From NCBI GenBank assembly GCA_027257055.1, contig JAPVLO010000001.1:12981501-13045500 (forward strand): DNA of 64,000 nucleotides, written 5' to 3'. Numbering within the stretch: position 1 is the stretch's first letter; each line of letters opens with the position of its first letter. Positions 46,040 through 58,739 of this stretch are shown here, in pieces. Below the pieces are notes generated by a model. It was not told where the DNA came from. It ran no database searches and saw only the letters and a program-made list of their open reading frames with translations. Source of the DNA: Cephalopachus bancanus (lineage: Eukaryota; Chordata; Mammalia; Primates; Tarsiidae). A program made the translations under genes and the position numbers.

Positions 46040-46275
46040 CCTCCTTGCACAACTGTCATGTCCTACGACTTCTTTGGGGAGGCTTCTCCCACCAACCTCG
46101 CCACAATTGCAATTCCTCCACACTCCCCAGCCAGTCACCTTTAATGCATTATTTTTCTCTGTAACATCTGTCACTATCTGAAGTATGTTTTCTTGTGCTT
46201 ATTTATTTAATCTATCATCTGTGTCCCCATAGTAGACAATGAGTTGCAAGACGATTGAGATTACTGAAATAATCC
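46040..46275 (+). mobile_element. L2 LINE 3' end
   Basis: CTTCTTTGGGGAGGCTTCTC, CATTATTTTTCTCTGTAAC, ATCTGTCACTATCTG and GTAGACAATGAGTTGCAAG match the L2 3' end in order. Confidence 0.7.
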
Positions 46276-47214
46276 CAGTAGACAGAAAAAATCTTCTTCA
46301 TTCTCCTGGGTAAGGTGGTTAGAGGTAAGGAGCTACATGAATTCACAGGCAAAGGCTAATGTTTTTGTCTAGCTAGTCTGGGACCTGGAAAAAGCAAAAT
46401 CAGAAGCCTAGTGACAAGGAGATGTTTGTGAAAGAATTCAGAGATGGGAGCTTTCAGAATTGGGTTATGTGTGAATATTCTCAAAAAAAAAAACTCATTT
46501 TGGAGGATGTGGCATAAGCCAAGTCCAAGTCATGAATGTAGTCAGCCAAAGATTTCTTCAAAGGACTCTTGAACAAAGTAGCCATGGCAATAGTGATAGG
46601 GGTTAAGCATGACTTAATATAAAAACTGTCCCTCACCAAGTCTTATTCAGTTACTGACACTCATCTTTTGGGAATGTCTTACCTCCCTGACCAACACTGA
46701 GCACCCATTATGACCCCATAGCCCATAAGCACTAACCCCTGGTATTCAATTGGTCTGTGCCTGGTAAGCTACAATGAACCTCTTCAATCATGAAGAAGGT
46801 TTATCATCCCAGGAATTGGAGCTTATTCTGATTACAAATTTGCCACCCCTTCCTGCCAAGATTCTCCCAGCAATACCACCCACAAAATGACAGACTGCCT
46901 TATAGTCATCTTGGCATCATGTAAGATACTTCTGACCTAAAACCTTGGTTTACAGAGAAGTACAGTGATATACTGACACTTGTGGAATCTAAAGACTTTC
47001 ATCACCCAGAAGCATTTGGCCTTGAAAAATGTCCTACTGAAGACCTAGTCTTGCTAGTATCCAGCACTGTGCAAGGAAGGAGTGGTATCTAATAAATGTA
47101 ACTTATTTTCTAGAACAGAGACCAGTCTATATCACTGATCCTCACATAGCCAGAACAGGGGCAAGGGAGTCCAAGGATGAAAATAGGAATGACAGCTCAT
47201 TCTTGTATAAGTTT
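46276..47214. other. sequence, nothing recognised
   Basis: No repeat family, RNA or exon identified. Confidence 0.4.
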
Positions 47215-47360
47215 TCATGTATATTCTTATATATAACTGGGAGTATGTATATAGAGATATAGTCAGAGAAGAGAAATGATAGGAAGCTAGATGGTGACTA
47301 GATAGACAAGTCAATGGATACTGAATACAGATTGGAAATTTCTAATTTTTCTTATTTGTT
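47215..47360. repeat. direct repeat copy 1 (with 47850-47990)
   Basis: Shares GATACTGAATACAGATTGGAAA and the following CTAATTTTTCTTA with 47940-47990 (TACTGAATTTAGATTGGAAA, TCTAATTTTCCC), plus a preceding TAGATGGTGACTAGATAGA block. Same orientation, 635 bp apart. Confidence 0.6.
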
Positions 47361-47849
47361 TTTCTACGGACAGCATATTCACAAAATTTTGTGATTTTTG
47401 ACATTGGATTCTATGAATATAGTGGCTTTAAATCTAAGGAAGGAATCTTTTCATTCATGCATAGGCCACATGGTCATAGTGAGCTCTTTAGGCCACTAGA
47501 CCAACAGTGGATTCTGTGTCGAGTCATTGGTCCTTGTTATCAAGGGAAAATACAAAGGAGAAGGAAGAAGCCTGGCTTAAGTCACAGAGATCCTATAGGA
47601 ATCTAAGGGCCTACTGCAGGCGTGCCGAGTCCTATAAATTAAATAATACAGTACAGTAGCTCCACACAAGTCAAGATGGGGTGCTTCCCACTGGGGAAGA
47701 AGCCTCCTGGCTGAATGAAAAAGGAACAGGGAAGAGGAGGCGGGAAAAAATAAGTAATAAATACCAGTTCAGAAACACCACATTAGTTCAGAATTTACTC
47801 TGCATATATTTTGCTTATTGTATTATGAGTATGTGCATATAAATATGTG

Positions 47850-47990
47850 CATAAGTAAGAATATATATTAATATACATATATAATGATATAGGAAGAGAA
47901 GACAGATAATAGAAAAATAGATGATGACTGGATAGATTCATAGATACTGAATTTAGATTGGAAAATCCCAATTTTTCTAATTTTCCCTAT
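47850..47990. repeat. direct repeat copy 2 (with 47215-47360)
   Basis: Second copy of the same ~140-base block with small indels in AT-rich parts. Probably an old duplication of a 0.64-kb unit whose other half is no longer alignable by eye. Confidence 0.6.
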
Positions 47991-48081
47991 TTTCTTTCCC
48001 TTGCTCTGTTGTGTAGAGTAAGTGTAGGTGGCAGTGATTTTTAAAATCAAGTTCATAGGATACAGGGTATTGAATCATGTT

Positions 48082-48368
48082 TGGGTCAGGTGCAGTGGCT
48101 CACATCTGGAATCTCAGAATTCTGGGAGGCTGATGTGGGAGGATTGCTTGAGTCCAGGAATTTGACACTAGTCTGAGTAACACAGCAAGATCTTGTCTCG
48201 ACAAAAAAGAAAAAAAATAGTTGGACATGGTGATGCATGCCTGTAGTCTCAGCTACTTCAGAGGCTGAGCTGGAAGGATTACCAGAGCCCAGGAGGATGA
48301 AGTTGTGGTGAACAGTGATCACACCACTACACTCCAGCTTAGGCAACAGAATAAGACTCCAACTAAAA
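48082..48368 (+). mobile_element. Alu SINE, older dimer
   Basis: GGTCAGGTGCAGTGGCTCAC through AGACTCCAACTAAAAAAATAC, both arms, diverged, with few CpGs. No clean duplication found. Confidence 0.85.
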
Positions 48369-51363
48369 AAATACATAAATAAAATAAATGGCAGATTTCA
48401 CCTCTGGGGCAGAAGGAATATGAGGTAAGCCTTGAATACCTTGTCAGAAAGCAAGCAAGTATTCATGTCAACAGAAAACAGGATCTAGCTTGAAAAGGCT
48501 TTCATTGCCTGAGTATGGCAGTCTTCATATTAAGATTTTTAAAAGAAGCACAGCAAGAACTGATGTTGATGGTTTACATTTCAAACAAATAGAGGGAAAA
48601 TTAAAAAACAGAAAATATAAGTCAACTCAATAACAAAGAGGCAGAAATTAAAACATCAGTAAACATCTAAGAAGCATGGTAGCACAAAGGCATTTTAGGA
48701 ATACGAACATGTGTCCAATACATAAGAAACCATAGTAAATATAAATATTAGATCCTAACTTATGAGAAGATAGTTAACCTCAAATGGTATTAGGAAAAAA
48801 AAGTAGGAAAGGGAAAGAAGAAGAAACTCAGCTGAGATAGAATCTGGTGTCAGAACACTGTATATTGTCTTCCCCATGTATTGAAAGTTTGAGCATGAAA
48901 ATTTCATTCCACTGTCATGAGTCTCAGTATGCTCCACAATCAACAAGGGGTAATATTTATCCCTACCCTTCAGAGTAAAAATGAGTTTTAAATGAAGTGG
49001 TACACTGAACGTAGTTTGTAAACTGCCAGCATTAGTTATCATTATTCTAGCTACAGTTACTACTACTTTGTTACTTAACTATCTGCAGCTTTCTCAGAGT
49101 GAAAGAATACTTAACTTTGGCTTTTCTTGAGAGATTTCAGACAGCCCTGAGGGGAAGAAAACAATAGAATAAATATTGTCCCATTTGCTATTCTAGGTTA
49201 CCTCAGGAAAGATAAAAGTCATGGGCCAGTCTACCTGATGAGCACAGTGATACCCATTTGTCCGTTTATAATGAACACTGGGCTGGAACTATGGAATCTG
49301 AATTCTCGTTTTTGCTTAGTAGTCAGCTTGCCTTTTTGGAGAGAAAGAGAGAGTTGGGAGCAAGGAGGTGAAAGGATGTGTAACACATTTCCAAATGATA
49401 GAAATATTGTGATTCTTATCATAGTAGAATAATCAGTGCTTTTGAGGAAAAAAAATGACATACAATAGCCAAAAGATTGCTTTGTCCCAACCAGAAAGTA
49501 TAAAAGTGTGGGGAGACCCTGGTGGCAGAGAAGATACCTTTCCAATTAGAGGGAAGGACGGAACTCATTTTTAATAACTTAGCAAGTTTTTAAAATATAC
49601 ACATACATTTACCAAAAAAAAAAGAAAGAAAAAAAAAATCCACACCAGAAAAGTAACTTCAAGAATCAGGTGAAATAGAAACATAAGCCTATCATCTTCA
49701 AAGTATGCACTGACACTTAGCCCCAAGGCCTTTCCTTCTGAATGAAAAGAATAAAAATGATTTGAAATTGGAAATAAAGCCCTCCCCCTAATGATTTGAC
49801 AGTGTTAGACCTTGCCTAGGGCAAGCCCAAGGAAAAAGACAAACACAATGAATTCAGAGTGCCGGAGTTTATCACAGTCAAGATAGTATCTTTTTAAAAT
49901 GCAAGTAAGGTTTAGAAGATGATTTAATAGAAAAGAACATCTAATCTGGCCAAGCGGGAGTTAGTCAGGATTAGGGGGAGGTATGGATGCTTGGAACGCA
50001 CATTTCTTCTAGGGTAGAACCGCACCTGTGAAGACATCGGAGGGATACTTTGAAATCTAAAATTGTGGCAATAAATGTAAAAGGAAATTGAAGACATTGG
50101 TTTATGAGTCTCCATAAAATCTAGGAGAATCATGAAATCAAAGCAGTTAAATGGCCCTAAGCCACCGTCCTACTGCACATTTTAAATATACAGACTGCCA
50201 TTGCAACCATTAAAATTGAGTTAGACAGATAGTATGACTCTCTTCAAGTTAATTTAGTATGTGTTTGTTTGATCTAAAATAATCTCCCCCTCCAATTATT
50301 CTGTGGAAAGAAGAATCCCCAGAATGAACGAGTTGCTATGTTATAAATTGCAAAGGGAAAACTGGACTTCTTGATAAATCCATTAATCCATATGTGGAAC
50401 ACTTACTCTGGTGGTGAGCTTACAGTGGTCCCAGCGTTTATAAAATTAAAAAGCTCTGACTCCAGATCGTGAATACAAAATAATCTGGATTTTGAGTAAA
50501 AGAATCAACAGCCTCAATGCTTAAACCATCAGAATTTAACCATGATGAGAACAGGTTGCTTGGAGAAGAGGTTAAATTAATAATAAAACACAGAGGAGGA
50601 GGAAGGATGCATGCCAGTTTGCCATATGCCATTGAAAACTGAGAAGAAACGAAGATGAATGACTGAATCATGACTGGTGAAATAATTTAATGTAAACAGC
50701 CTGGTTAAACATCTGCAGACATGCTTAAATTTCATATGCTAGATGCAGGAGAATAATGTCTTCTTGAATAAGCAACTAATGAAATGTATTAATGACTAGT
50801 GAATTATTTTATACCATCTCAGAATTAAAAAAAAAAAATTCTGGTAGTTTTCATTCTTCTCCTCAGTTTTCCCTACCCAGAGTACCAAGTGTGTTTCTGT
50901 GCTCGTAACCTGGCTTTTGTCAAGAGAATGAGTGAACCCGGGGCCACCCAGATATATGCTCCCTTTCTGGAGTTAATCCCATCCTCAGTAGGACAGAAAT
51001 GCTCCTTCCACCAGATGGAAATCTGAGTCTCGCCTGGGACGTGAGAGACATGTCAATTCAACGATTCAGTGTAGAAAAGTATACACTTATTCTTTCTGAT
51101 GGATCACACCAACTCTAGGGAGACCAAGTCTCCTTGTTTCCTGTGGTGTACATCAGAAGGATGATCAAAATGTGTCTCCCTTATTTTCATTCGGCTGTGG
51201 GTCAACGCCAGATCGTTTCCATGAGGTCATTTCATGCTCGTCACCCACTAAGCTGGTTGCCCACAAGCAGCAGTAAAAAGTACAAAGGACAGAAAGCCCT
51301 CAAAAGGGAAACGCAACACGACACAGCTGGCTCACATACTTTCCATGTCACCATCCCCACAGC
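48369..51363. other. intergenic AT-rich sequence, nothing recognised
   Basis: Three kilobases with no named repeat except A-rich stretches. No supported exon or RNA gene. Confidence 0.4.
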
Positions 51364-51576
51364 CTAACATTCCGTTCTCGTCGATGAGGAAACAATATAA
51401 CGTACAGTCCTGTCACCATAGCTATTAAGAACTTGGATGACTTCCAGAACCACACGGGAACGGGGGAATATTCTGTCCTCAGCAATCACATCGATGTTTA
51501 GATGTTTCTTTATGAGACTGTGCCTCTGTGTCACTTGCCTGCCACGTGTGAAAGTCCTAATTTTCAAGTCACACAT
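51364..51576 (-). other. 71-codon minus-strand ORF of unknown status
   Basis: An ATG-to-stop frame (MCDLKIRTFTRGRQVTQRHS ... ending RTEC) that keeps several CpG-containing codons in an AT-rich setting. No domain recognised, and no splice or promoter context identified. Could be chance, or part of an unrecognised exon or processed pseudogene. Confidence 0.2.
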
Positions 51577-51621
51577 AAGCCCCGATTAGCGGTGATAAGG
51601 CAGTGAGAAGGACCGGCTGGG

Positions 51622-51646
51622 TTTTTTTTTTTTTTTTTTTTTTTTT
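51622..51646. repeat. T25 homopolymer (possible retroposon tail)
   Basis: A 25-base T run followed by GAGACTTAGAAAACC. It could be the tail of a minus-sense retroposon extending right, but I recognise no family and see no clear duplication. Confidence 0.6.
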
Positions 51647-52635
51647 GAGACTTAGAAAACCACAAAGAACTCTGAGTTCCAAAACACTCTATTAGCGCTT
51701 TCCAGTCCTATTTTAGAAAGCCCGATGGGAATGAGGTAGAAGGCAGTAGGCTGGGACATTTTTTCATCAGAGTATAGTTGTAATTTTAAGTAGGAGTTTT
51801 GTATTTAAAGCTCTGAATGGCAAGTGTGATTAAGAGAAGCTTGGCTTCACTGTTTACAGCAAACCTGGAATAAATACAAACAAGCACATGAAACAAAAGG
51901 GAAAAAAAGGAAAAGGAAAAAAAAAAAGTCTTCCTGGAGTGTCCTGGGGTCCTTAGCCAGGAGAATAAATTTTGGAAGAAAAAAAAATATCTATGGAATC
52001 CACCATCTGTCTCTATCTCCTTCTTTCCTATTTTCTCCAATCCTTTGTCCATCTGCATCGTTTGCCTACACTAGTCTGTCTTTTGAATCTCAGCTTTTCA
52101 AAAAGCAGCTAAGACACCAGTTCATTTCATGTTCGGCACCTCTCACTGCAGGTTTTATTAAATGTTAAGGAATAATAAGACCTATTACTGCACTGCAAAT
52201 TGCTGGGATATTGTTTTGCAGTCAGTAAGATCCAGTGTCATGCACCTGCATTTCTTCTGGGCTGTAGATGCCAGGGGACCAGGAGCATTAAAAGAATAAA
52301 CAGAGACTGGGTGGCATGTTATTATGCACTCTTGGGGGCTTCTTTCCTTCCACGCTTTCCCCCTGCTCCCTTCTGTTCCTGCTTCTATAAAAGGAGTAAG
52401 CACACAACAACCATCATGTAAACCAACATCAGAAAAGCAAAGAGAATTCATCTGTCAAGAAGAAAGAGAAAAATCTGTTACGGTTACAGAGTGACTACAG
52501 CAAAGCGAATAAGGAGTAGAATGTTGGCAATAAACGGAGATTCATTTACTTCCGAGGGTCCAATTCTATGCTGAGGGAAAATCCACAAAGTCTTGGAGAA
52601 GCAGAAGCCTGAGGGACAGAGGAGGTAACACTTAC
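51647..52635. other. sequence, nothing recognised
   Basis: A-rich blocks at 51900-51930 and 51975-51990. No repeat family or exon supported. Confidence 0.35.
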
Positions 52636-52754
52636 CTGACAGCCTAACACATGACAGGTGATATTTTGGGAATAAGCCCGTAGACAGGCGAGGTTAACGA
52701 AAACAAACTGTGTCGTTTCAGGAGTTGGAGAAGATTCTGTGGGAAAGTTGGTTC
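52636..52754 (-). other. exon-like segment, minus strand (unconfirmed)
   Basis: On the minus strand, TTTGTTTTCCCCAG precedes 52754 and CAG|GTAAGT follows 52636: a strong acceptor and a consensus donor 119 nt apart, a typical internal-exon size. One frame is open throughout (including NFPTESSPTPETTQFVFV), and it ends in phase with Gln. No partner exon could be identified, so it may be a cryptic exon or belong to a noncoding or distant gene. Confidence 0.3.
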
Positions 52755-53607
52755 CTGGGGAAAACAAAACTCATATTTATGAAATAGTGTCATTGTTCTG
52801 ATTGAAGTTGAGCAGCAAAGTACTTACCTCTTCTTTCTCATTTTTTTCATCTTTCTCCTACTTGTCCCCTTTCTTCTCCTTCACTCTCCTTTTTCCTAAC
52901 TGCACAAAAAATGACTATCATTTACTGCATAATATCATTCATTCAAAATGATCTTTTTAATTTCAAGAATAGGAAATATCACTTCGAATTCATGTGAACT
53001 ATCTCCGCTACTTTCCTTTTTACCTGAAAATGGTGTCAGACCATGAATGACTGTATGACTGTTTATTTTCTTATGTTTTTTTGTTGTTGTTTGAGCGTGT
53101 GTGTGTTTGCAATAAACTCTGTGTTTCTTTCTTAGAAAATAATCTTTTGGAGGGCAGTATGAAGTTCTCCATAGCTTTCCCCCCTGCCTCTTACCTGCTC
53201 TTCCTCATGTGTCTTGGATTTTGTTTACCGTTTAGAAAATATTTGACTATCATCTTCTCTGGGTAATTTTTCAATGTGCTGCCTTTCTTCATGTCCAGAC
53301 CACGTGAGGTATCCTTCTTTGCATCACCAAACTATGCATTAATTATTTCATTTAGCATGCTCGGGAACAATCTATTGATTTGTTTTCCTTTTTTTTTTTT
53401 TTTTTGGCAGAGAGAGTTTGTAAGGCTGGATGACACAATTAGGATGAGGGAGCACTGTGAAGAAAATGGATAAAAAGTTATTAATGCAGCATTTTGCATA
53501 TGAAAGAGATTTCTGCTTCTGCCCAAAGTCGAATAGCAAAGTCTGGACTTGCATTCTTGCTTGAATTCAAAAACGAAAAGAAAAGAAAAAATATATAATC
53601 CCAATAA
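52755..53607. other. sequence with a T17 run, nothing else recognised
   Basis: T17 at 53389-53405; the rest is unassigned. Confidence 0.4.
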
Positions 53608-53721
53608 GGGTGCCTGATCCTAATCTAGTGAAGTCAAGGCCAATGGGAGGCCCAAACTTCACCTGTACCTAGACCACTTATATACCCAATCCTGACTCGT
53701 GCCCCACATCTTTAAAATAAT
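53608..53721 (+). mobile_element. L1 LINE 3' terminal fragment
   Basis: GGCCCAAACTTCACCTGTAC, ACCACTTATATACCCAATCC and CACATCTTTAAAATAATGC align with 840-925, i.e. the same L1 3' end. Severely 5'-truncated. Confidence 0.7.
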
Positions 53722-53789
53722 GCATATATTATTTTAATATATATATAATATATGTATAAAACAATGGTTTTCATGTCTCAGGATATCAG

Positions 53790-56270
53790 GCGGCTTTCCT
53801 TGTGAAATGGGAAATGAATGAGATAAGCTCTAAAGATTGTCCAACGTATGGCCCTGAAGATTTGACAAGCCTCAAGCAGAGATGGGGAACTGAGGTGGAT
53901 CCAGGAGGACTCTCTCAGGGTTGAGAAGTAGGAACTTGGAGACAAACATGATGGCAGCTCAAGGACAGAGTAACAAGAGAAGTCTCCAAAGAGGGGCCTT
54001 TAGAGGGCTGTGAGGACTCCCTCAAGTTCGCAGCTGATTAAGCTTAAGTGTCTGCATGTGAAACCGCCATGCAAGGCTGGGAAAGAATTGCCCAAAGGAT
54101 CAACCCTAACAGTATCTGGCACTCACAGAGGTCGAGGAAGAGTGATTGCTCCCACAAGACAACCTCAGGACATTGAGTAGAGTACATGGAAGTCTTGCCT
54201 GAGTAGAATGGGATAAACTGGGGACTAGTCCAACCCTGTTCAACAAGTCTTAAATAGAGAGATCAGTTTCCTGGATAATTAAGCTGTATACCAGAACTAA
54301 AATAAGGAATTTTTATGTGAATAAATGAATTTATAGCACCCAACAAGATAAAATTCTTAATATCGATCACCAAAAATTACCAGACAGGAAAATATGATCA
54401 GTAAAGAAAAGAAAAATCAATCAACTGAAACTAATCAGAAATGGTGTAGATGCAAGAATTAGCAGTCAAGGACATTAATACAGTTATTATAACGGTACAC
54501 TATATAGTTGAAAAGTTAAGTAAATATATAAGAGATATAAAAAAGAATCAAATCTAAATTCTAGAGATAACAGCTATAAAGTATAGATGAAAAGTACACT
54601 GAACGGGATTAGCAGCAGTTAGGTATTTAGAAGAAAGGTTAATGGGTTTTGAGGCATAGAAATAAAGCCATCTGACATAAAACATAGAATATAATTTTTT
54701 TCAAAAGTATATTAAAGAGTACCTAAGAGCTCTGTTTAAGGAGTCTAAAACATATGTATAATTGGACACCCACCCTAAAAGAGAGAGGGGAAGGTATAAT
54801 GAAAGATATAATACCTGAAAATTTGATGGAAATAAATTTGTTTTATTTGATGAAAATAAGAAACATGCAGGTACAAGAAACCCAAAACACACAGAAATGA
54901 TGAAAGGTGTTCCTAGAGAAATCATAAGCAAATTGAACAAAAACAATGATAAAGAAAAAAATTAGTAGCAACCAAAGAAAAAATATTACATACAGGGGAA
55001 CAAAGATAAAGATGACAGCAGATTTCTTACAAGAAACAATGCAAGTGACAAAATATCTGTGCAACACTTACAAAGTACTGAAAAAAAAAGCAGTCATGTA
55101 GAATTCTATAACCAGAAAATATCTTACAAAAATGAAGCTGCAATAAATACTTTTTCAGACATACAGATGCTGGAAGAATTTGCCACCAGCAGAATGTGAA
55201 AAGGAGTCTTTCATGCAGAAGTTAAAGGATCCAAAATTGCCATATAAATCTACACAATTAAATGAAGACAACTGTTATTGGCAATTACATGACTAAATCT
55301 AAAAGATATTTTCATTATTTTAAAAATATCTTTAAAAGAAAATTGACTACTTAAACAAAAATGCTGACAATATATTTTGGGATTTCTCACATCTATGTAA
55401 GTATAGTGCATGACAGCAATAACACAAAGGTCTGAAAGAGGGAATGGAAGTATATCATAGTAATATATTTACAGTATGTGACAAGTGTCATAATATCATG
55501 GATGGTGATATGTTAAAATGCATACCACACACCATAAAGGAACCACTAAAATAACCAAAGTGTTATATAGCATGTTATATGTCATCTCATGCCATTATAT
55601 ATAACATTATTATATCTATATAACATAACAGATGAAGTGGAATTATAAAAAAAAATACTCAATCTAAAAGAAGATAGGAAGAAAAGAAAAAATGAAGGGG
55701 AAAAAAAGATTGGACAAGTAGAAACAAGTAGCAAGATGTTTAGTTTCAACCTGACCATGCCAATAATCACACTAAATGTAAGTGCCCTAAACATTCCAAT
55801 TAAAAGATGGAAATGATAAGAATAGGCAAAAAACCAAGACCTAACTACAAGCTGCATAAAACAAACACACATAAGACAGACAAAAAAATGTTCAAAGTAA
55901 AAATGTTTTAAAAATACCTTATACTTAAAATAATCAAAGTGAAACTAGAGTGACTGCATTAGTATCAGACAATGTAGATTTCAGAGCAAAGAATCCCAGA
56001 AATAGAGCAAGTCATTTCCTTAAAGGCTCAATTTATTAAGAGTATATCATAATCATAAAAGTTTACACACATAGCAATACAGATTATAAATACATGAAAT
56101 ATGCAAATCACACATTAGCAAAAGATGTTTAAAAAAACATTAGGCAAATTAAATTTAACAGAATCTAATAAAGAAAATAATGAACTGGGCAATCCTCCAA
56201 AGCAGAAGAGGTTCAAAGCAACTCCAGGGCTGCCACATTATCTGGTAATATTTATAGACAGAAAAAGAAG
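53790..56270 (+). mobile_element. L1M LINE, 5' region and ORF remnants
   Basis: Old L1 in the + orientation. Recognisable blocks: AATTCTATAACCAGAAAATA (about 55100), GAATTTGCCACCAGCAGAAT (about 55178), AAGTGCCCTAAACATTCC with ATTAAAAGATGGAAATG (about 55783) and CATTAGTATCAGACAATGT with GATTTCAGAGCAAAG (about 55960). These follow the L1M 5' end and early ORF2 consensus in order. All frames are destroyed. Confidence 0.75.
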
Positions 56271-56520
56271 AGATGTACAGAAAACCAAAGTGAGGTACAG
56301 AAAGTGCTGGACAGGTTACAGCTCTTGTTGTTTGCCTTATTGCAATAAAGTTTGTCAGCTGACTGCCTGTGATTGACCAAAACTATGATTAGTACAACAT
56401 GCTTACAGGTCCAGTTAGGTTACAGTTTACTATGTATGGAGAAACCTTTAGCATCAAATTTATAATATGTAAGAGGCAGCTTTAGACTCAATTTAATAAG
56501 ACCATGCATCCAGAATACAT
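56271..56520. other. non-L1 block inside the L1M
   Basis: The sequence around TTGTTTGCCTTATTGCAATAAAG and CAGCTGACTGCCTGTGATTG does not fit the L1M order. It has an AATAAA in an LTR-like context and may be an LTR or other fragment inserted in the L1. Family not identified. Confidence 0.35.
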
Positions 56521-57372
56521 ATGGAAATCTCAAACTTAGCAATAAGTAATCAAACAACGCAGTTAAAAAATGGAAAACAAGACTTGAGTAGATGCTTCAT
56601 CACAGAAGATACATAAATTACATATAAGCATACAAAAAGATGCTCAACATCATTAGCCAATAAGAAAATGCAAATTAGAAACACAATTTGTTGCTGTCTA
56701 TCTTAGTGAGTCAAACTGCAAAGAAACTTACATTTTCATACATTGTTGTTGGGAATGTAAAATGGTAAACTACTTTGGAAAACAATTTGTGAGTTGCAGA
56801 ATATTGTTAACAAACAGCCATCATGTGATCCGATCATTCCTTCCCTTCATATTTACCCAAAGGAAAAGAAAGCAGATGTCTATCTAAAAACTGCTATGTG
56901 AATGATCGCTGTGGCTTTATTTGTAATAGCCCCAAACCGAAAGCAGTTCAAACGTCCATTAACAGGCAAACGGATAAACAAGTGAGAGTCCACCCATATA
57001 ATGAAGTGCCACTCAGTTGTAGGAAGGAATGAACTATTGCTACATACTAACATGTAGATGACTCAAATAACCACACTGTGGAAGGGGAAAGAGACTCAAA
57101 ACAGTACAGACTCTGTTATTCCACGTATATATCTCTTTAGAAAATACAAACTAATCTATGATGACAGAAAGTGGACCAGGGGTTTCCTGACGACAGAGAA
57201 GGGGCAGTCTGAATTATAATGGAGGAAACTTGGGGAAGGAAGAATATGCTTTTTCATTTGTTTCTTTCGATAGTTTCATAGGCATATATACATGTCAAAA
57301 CTTATCAAGTTATATACTTTAAATATATGCACTTTATTACATGTCTATCAAGCCTAACTAAAATTGTTGGAA
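56521..57372 (+). mobile_element. L1M LINE, ORF2 end and 3' UTR
   Basis: Continues the L1M: ACATCATTAGCCAATAAGAAA, TTGTTGTTGGGAATGTAAAAT, CCATCATGTGATCCGATCATTC, then the 3' UTR (ACTTGGGGAAGGAAGAATATG, AAACTTATCAAGTTATATAC) ending in an A-rich tail at 57360-57375. Order and orientation match the 5' part. The ~1-kb shortfall implies internal deletion. Confidence 0.8.
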
Positions 57373-58232
57373 AAAAAAGAAAGAGAAAGATTAATTAATT
57401 ACAGCGTTTTGCATGGGACGATTGCAGGTGAAGAGACATGAAGCTTAAGTTGAAAAAAACTTCATAATAAATATTTTTTTTTCCTTGTCAGTCTCCTTTA
57501 CTAAAGCTACTGAAAAGTTCACCTTTGGATCCTTGAACCTGGTAGAGGAATTGTTACAGGACCATTCATTCTTTGAACTGGCTGATTGACCAAATAAAAC
57601 CAGTACTTAAACTCTGGGTGGTGTCCAAGGTCATGAGACAGAGCTAGGGCAGAAATTGGACGCAGGCTTGCAGGAGTCAGGACCTGGAGGCAGAATGAGT
57701 CAGTTGTTTTATCAAAGAAGCGGAGCCCTTAGGGTACATAATAAACCACGATACATATATATGGCAAAGAATTTGATTTAGATATTTAACTCAGGCTACT
57801 GTGGGACTGGTTAAATGTTCAGCGGGAGGCCATTTCTTGGATTTCTAGGGCTGTCGCTTGAAGTCAGCAGGGCAGATGGAAGGAGGAATGGTGGAGGAGC
57901 AGGAAAGACAGAACCAACTCTCAACAGCCGGGATGAGTACACGCTACAAGAATGGACGGGGATCTTTCCATTTCTCACTGCTTCCAACTTTAATGATGAG
58001 GATGTCTTCCAGGAGGAACTAGTCTCTTTGTCATGGCGAAGATAAGACAGGTAATGGCAATGGCCTAAATCACACACTCATTCGTTATACTCATAAAGTT
58101 TTGAACAATGCTCTCTTCTCCTTAGTACCTTTTCCATCTCATGACTATCCCACCTCGACCTCTTATTCCACTACTTTTCTCATCACCTATTATTTTCAAC
58201 TTTTCCAAAGTTTAACTCCAGCAATCTTTTAG
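57373..58232. other. sequence, nothing recognised
   Basis: A 77-codon + strand ORF (57815-58045) ends near GATAAGACAG|GTAATG but has no convincing acceptor or domain. No named repeat. Confidence 0.35.
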
Positions 58233-58739
58233 TGTAGGGGTGACTAATTTTTTGGCTTCCCTGCCCGCATTGAGCAAAGAGGAATCGACTTGGGCCTGTA
58301 TTATATAGTAGAGTTAGTGCATATGCATAATAACACTCATTTTAAGATATTTTTATTATAGAGTTTAGAAAAAATAAAATCAACATAAAACCAGTGGGAA
58401 ATTTGACCTCGTGTTGGTAAAACTAATCTATCCATGCCTGATTCGACGGAAGTGGTCACAAAGCTCAGTGAGTTCTCCAGGTGCTCGTCAGAAATGTTTG
58501 TTTAAATTTTGCTCTCCACGTGTTTCATCATTGAAGACAATCGCTCACAAATGTATGTGCTGTCAAAAAGCAATGTCATGAATAAGGCATGATTGTGAAT
58601 TTCAAAAATGCAACTATGCATGAGGTCATGAAGAAAATAAATGCTGAAAAACGTGATGTTAAAAAAATTTTGTGGGACTGCATGGCTAATTGTCCTGAGC
58701 CACATGTGGCCCATAGACCACGGGTTCAACATGCCTGCT
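58233..58739 (+). mobile_element. hAT-type DNA transposon fossil (~0.5 kb)
   Basis: Left end TAGGGGTGACTAATTTTTTGG and right end (read inward) GCAGGCATGTTGAACCCGTGG are imperfect inverted repeats. GAGCCACATGTGGCCCATAG is typical of Tip100-like families in mammals (Arthur/Zaphod group). Non-autonomous or internally deleted; no usable frame. Confidence 0.65.

Noticed and set aside
51622..51646. Third copy of the 68-nt retroposon after this T run (and after 53389 and 63812)
   Set aside because: The sequence following each T run does not align with GAGAAAGYAGGA and its continuation beyond the first few bases.
57815..58045. 77-codon + strand ORF followed by GACAG|GTAATG
   Set aside because: No convincing acceptor, no domain and no partner exon; kept only as a remark in the interval entry.
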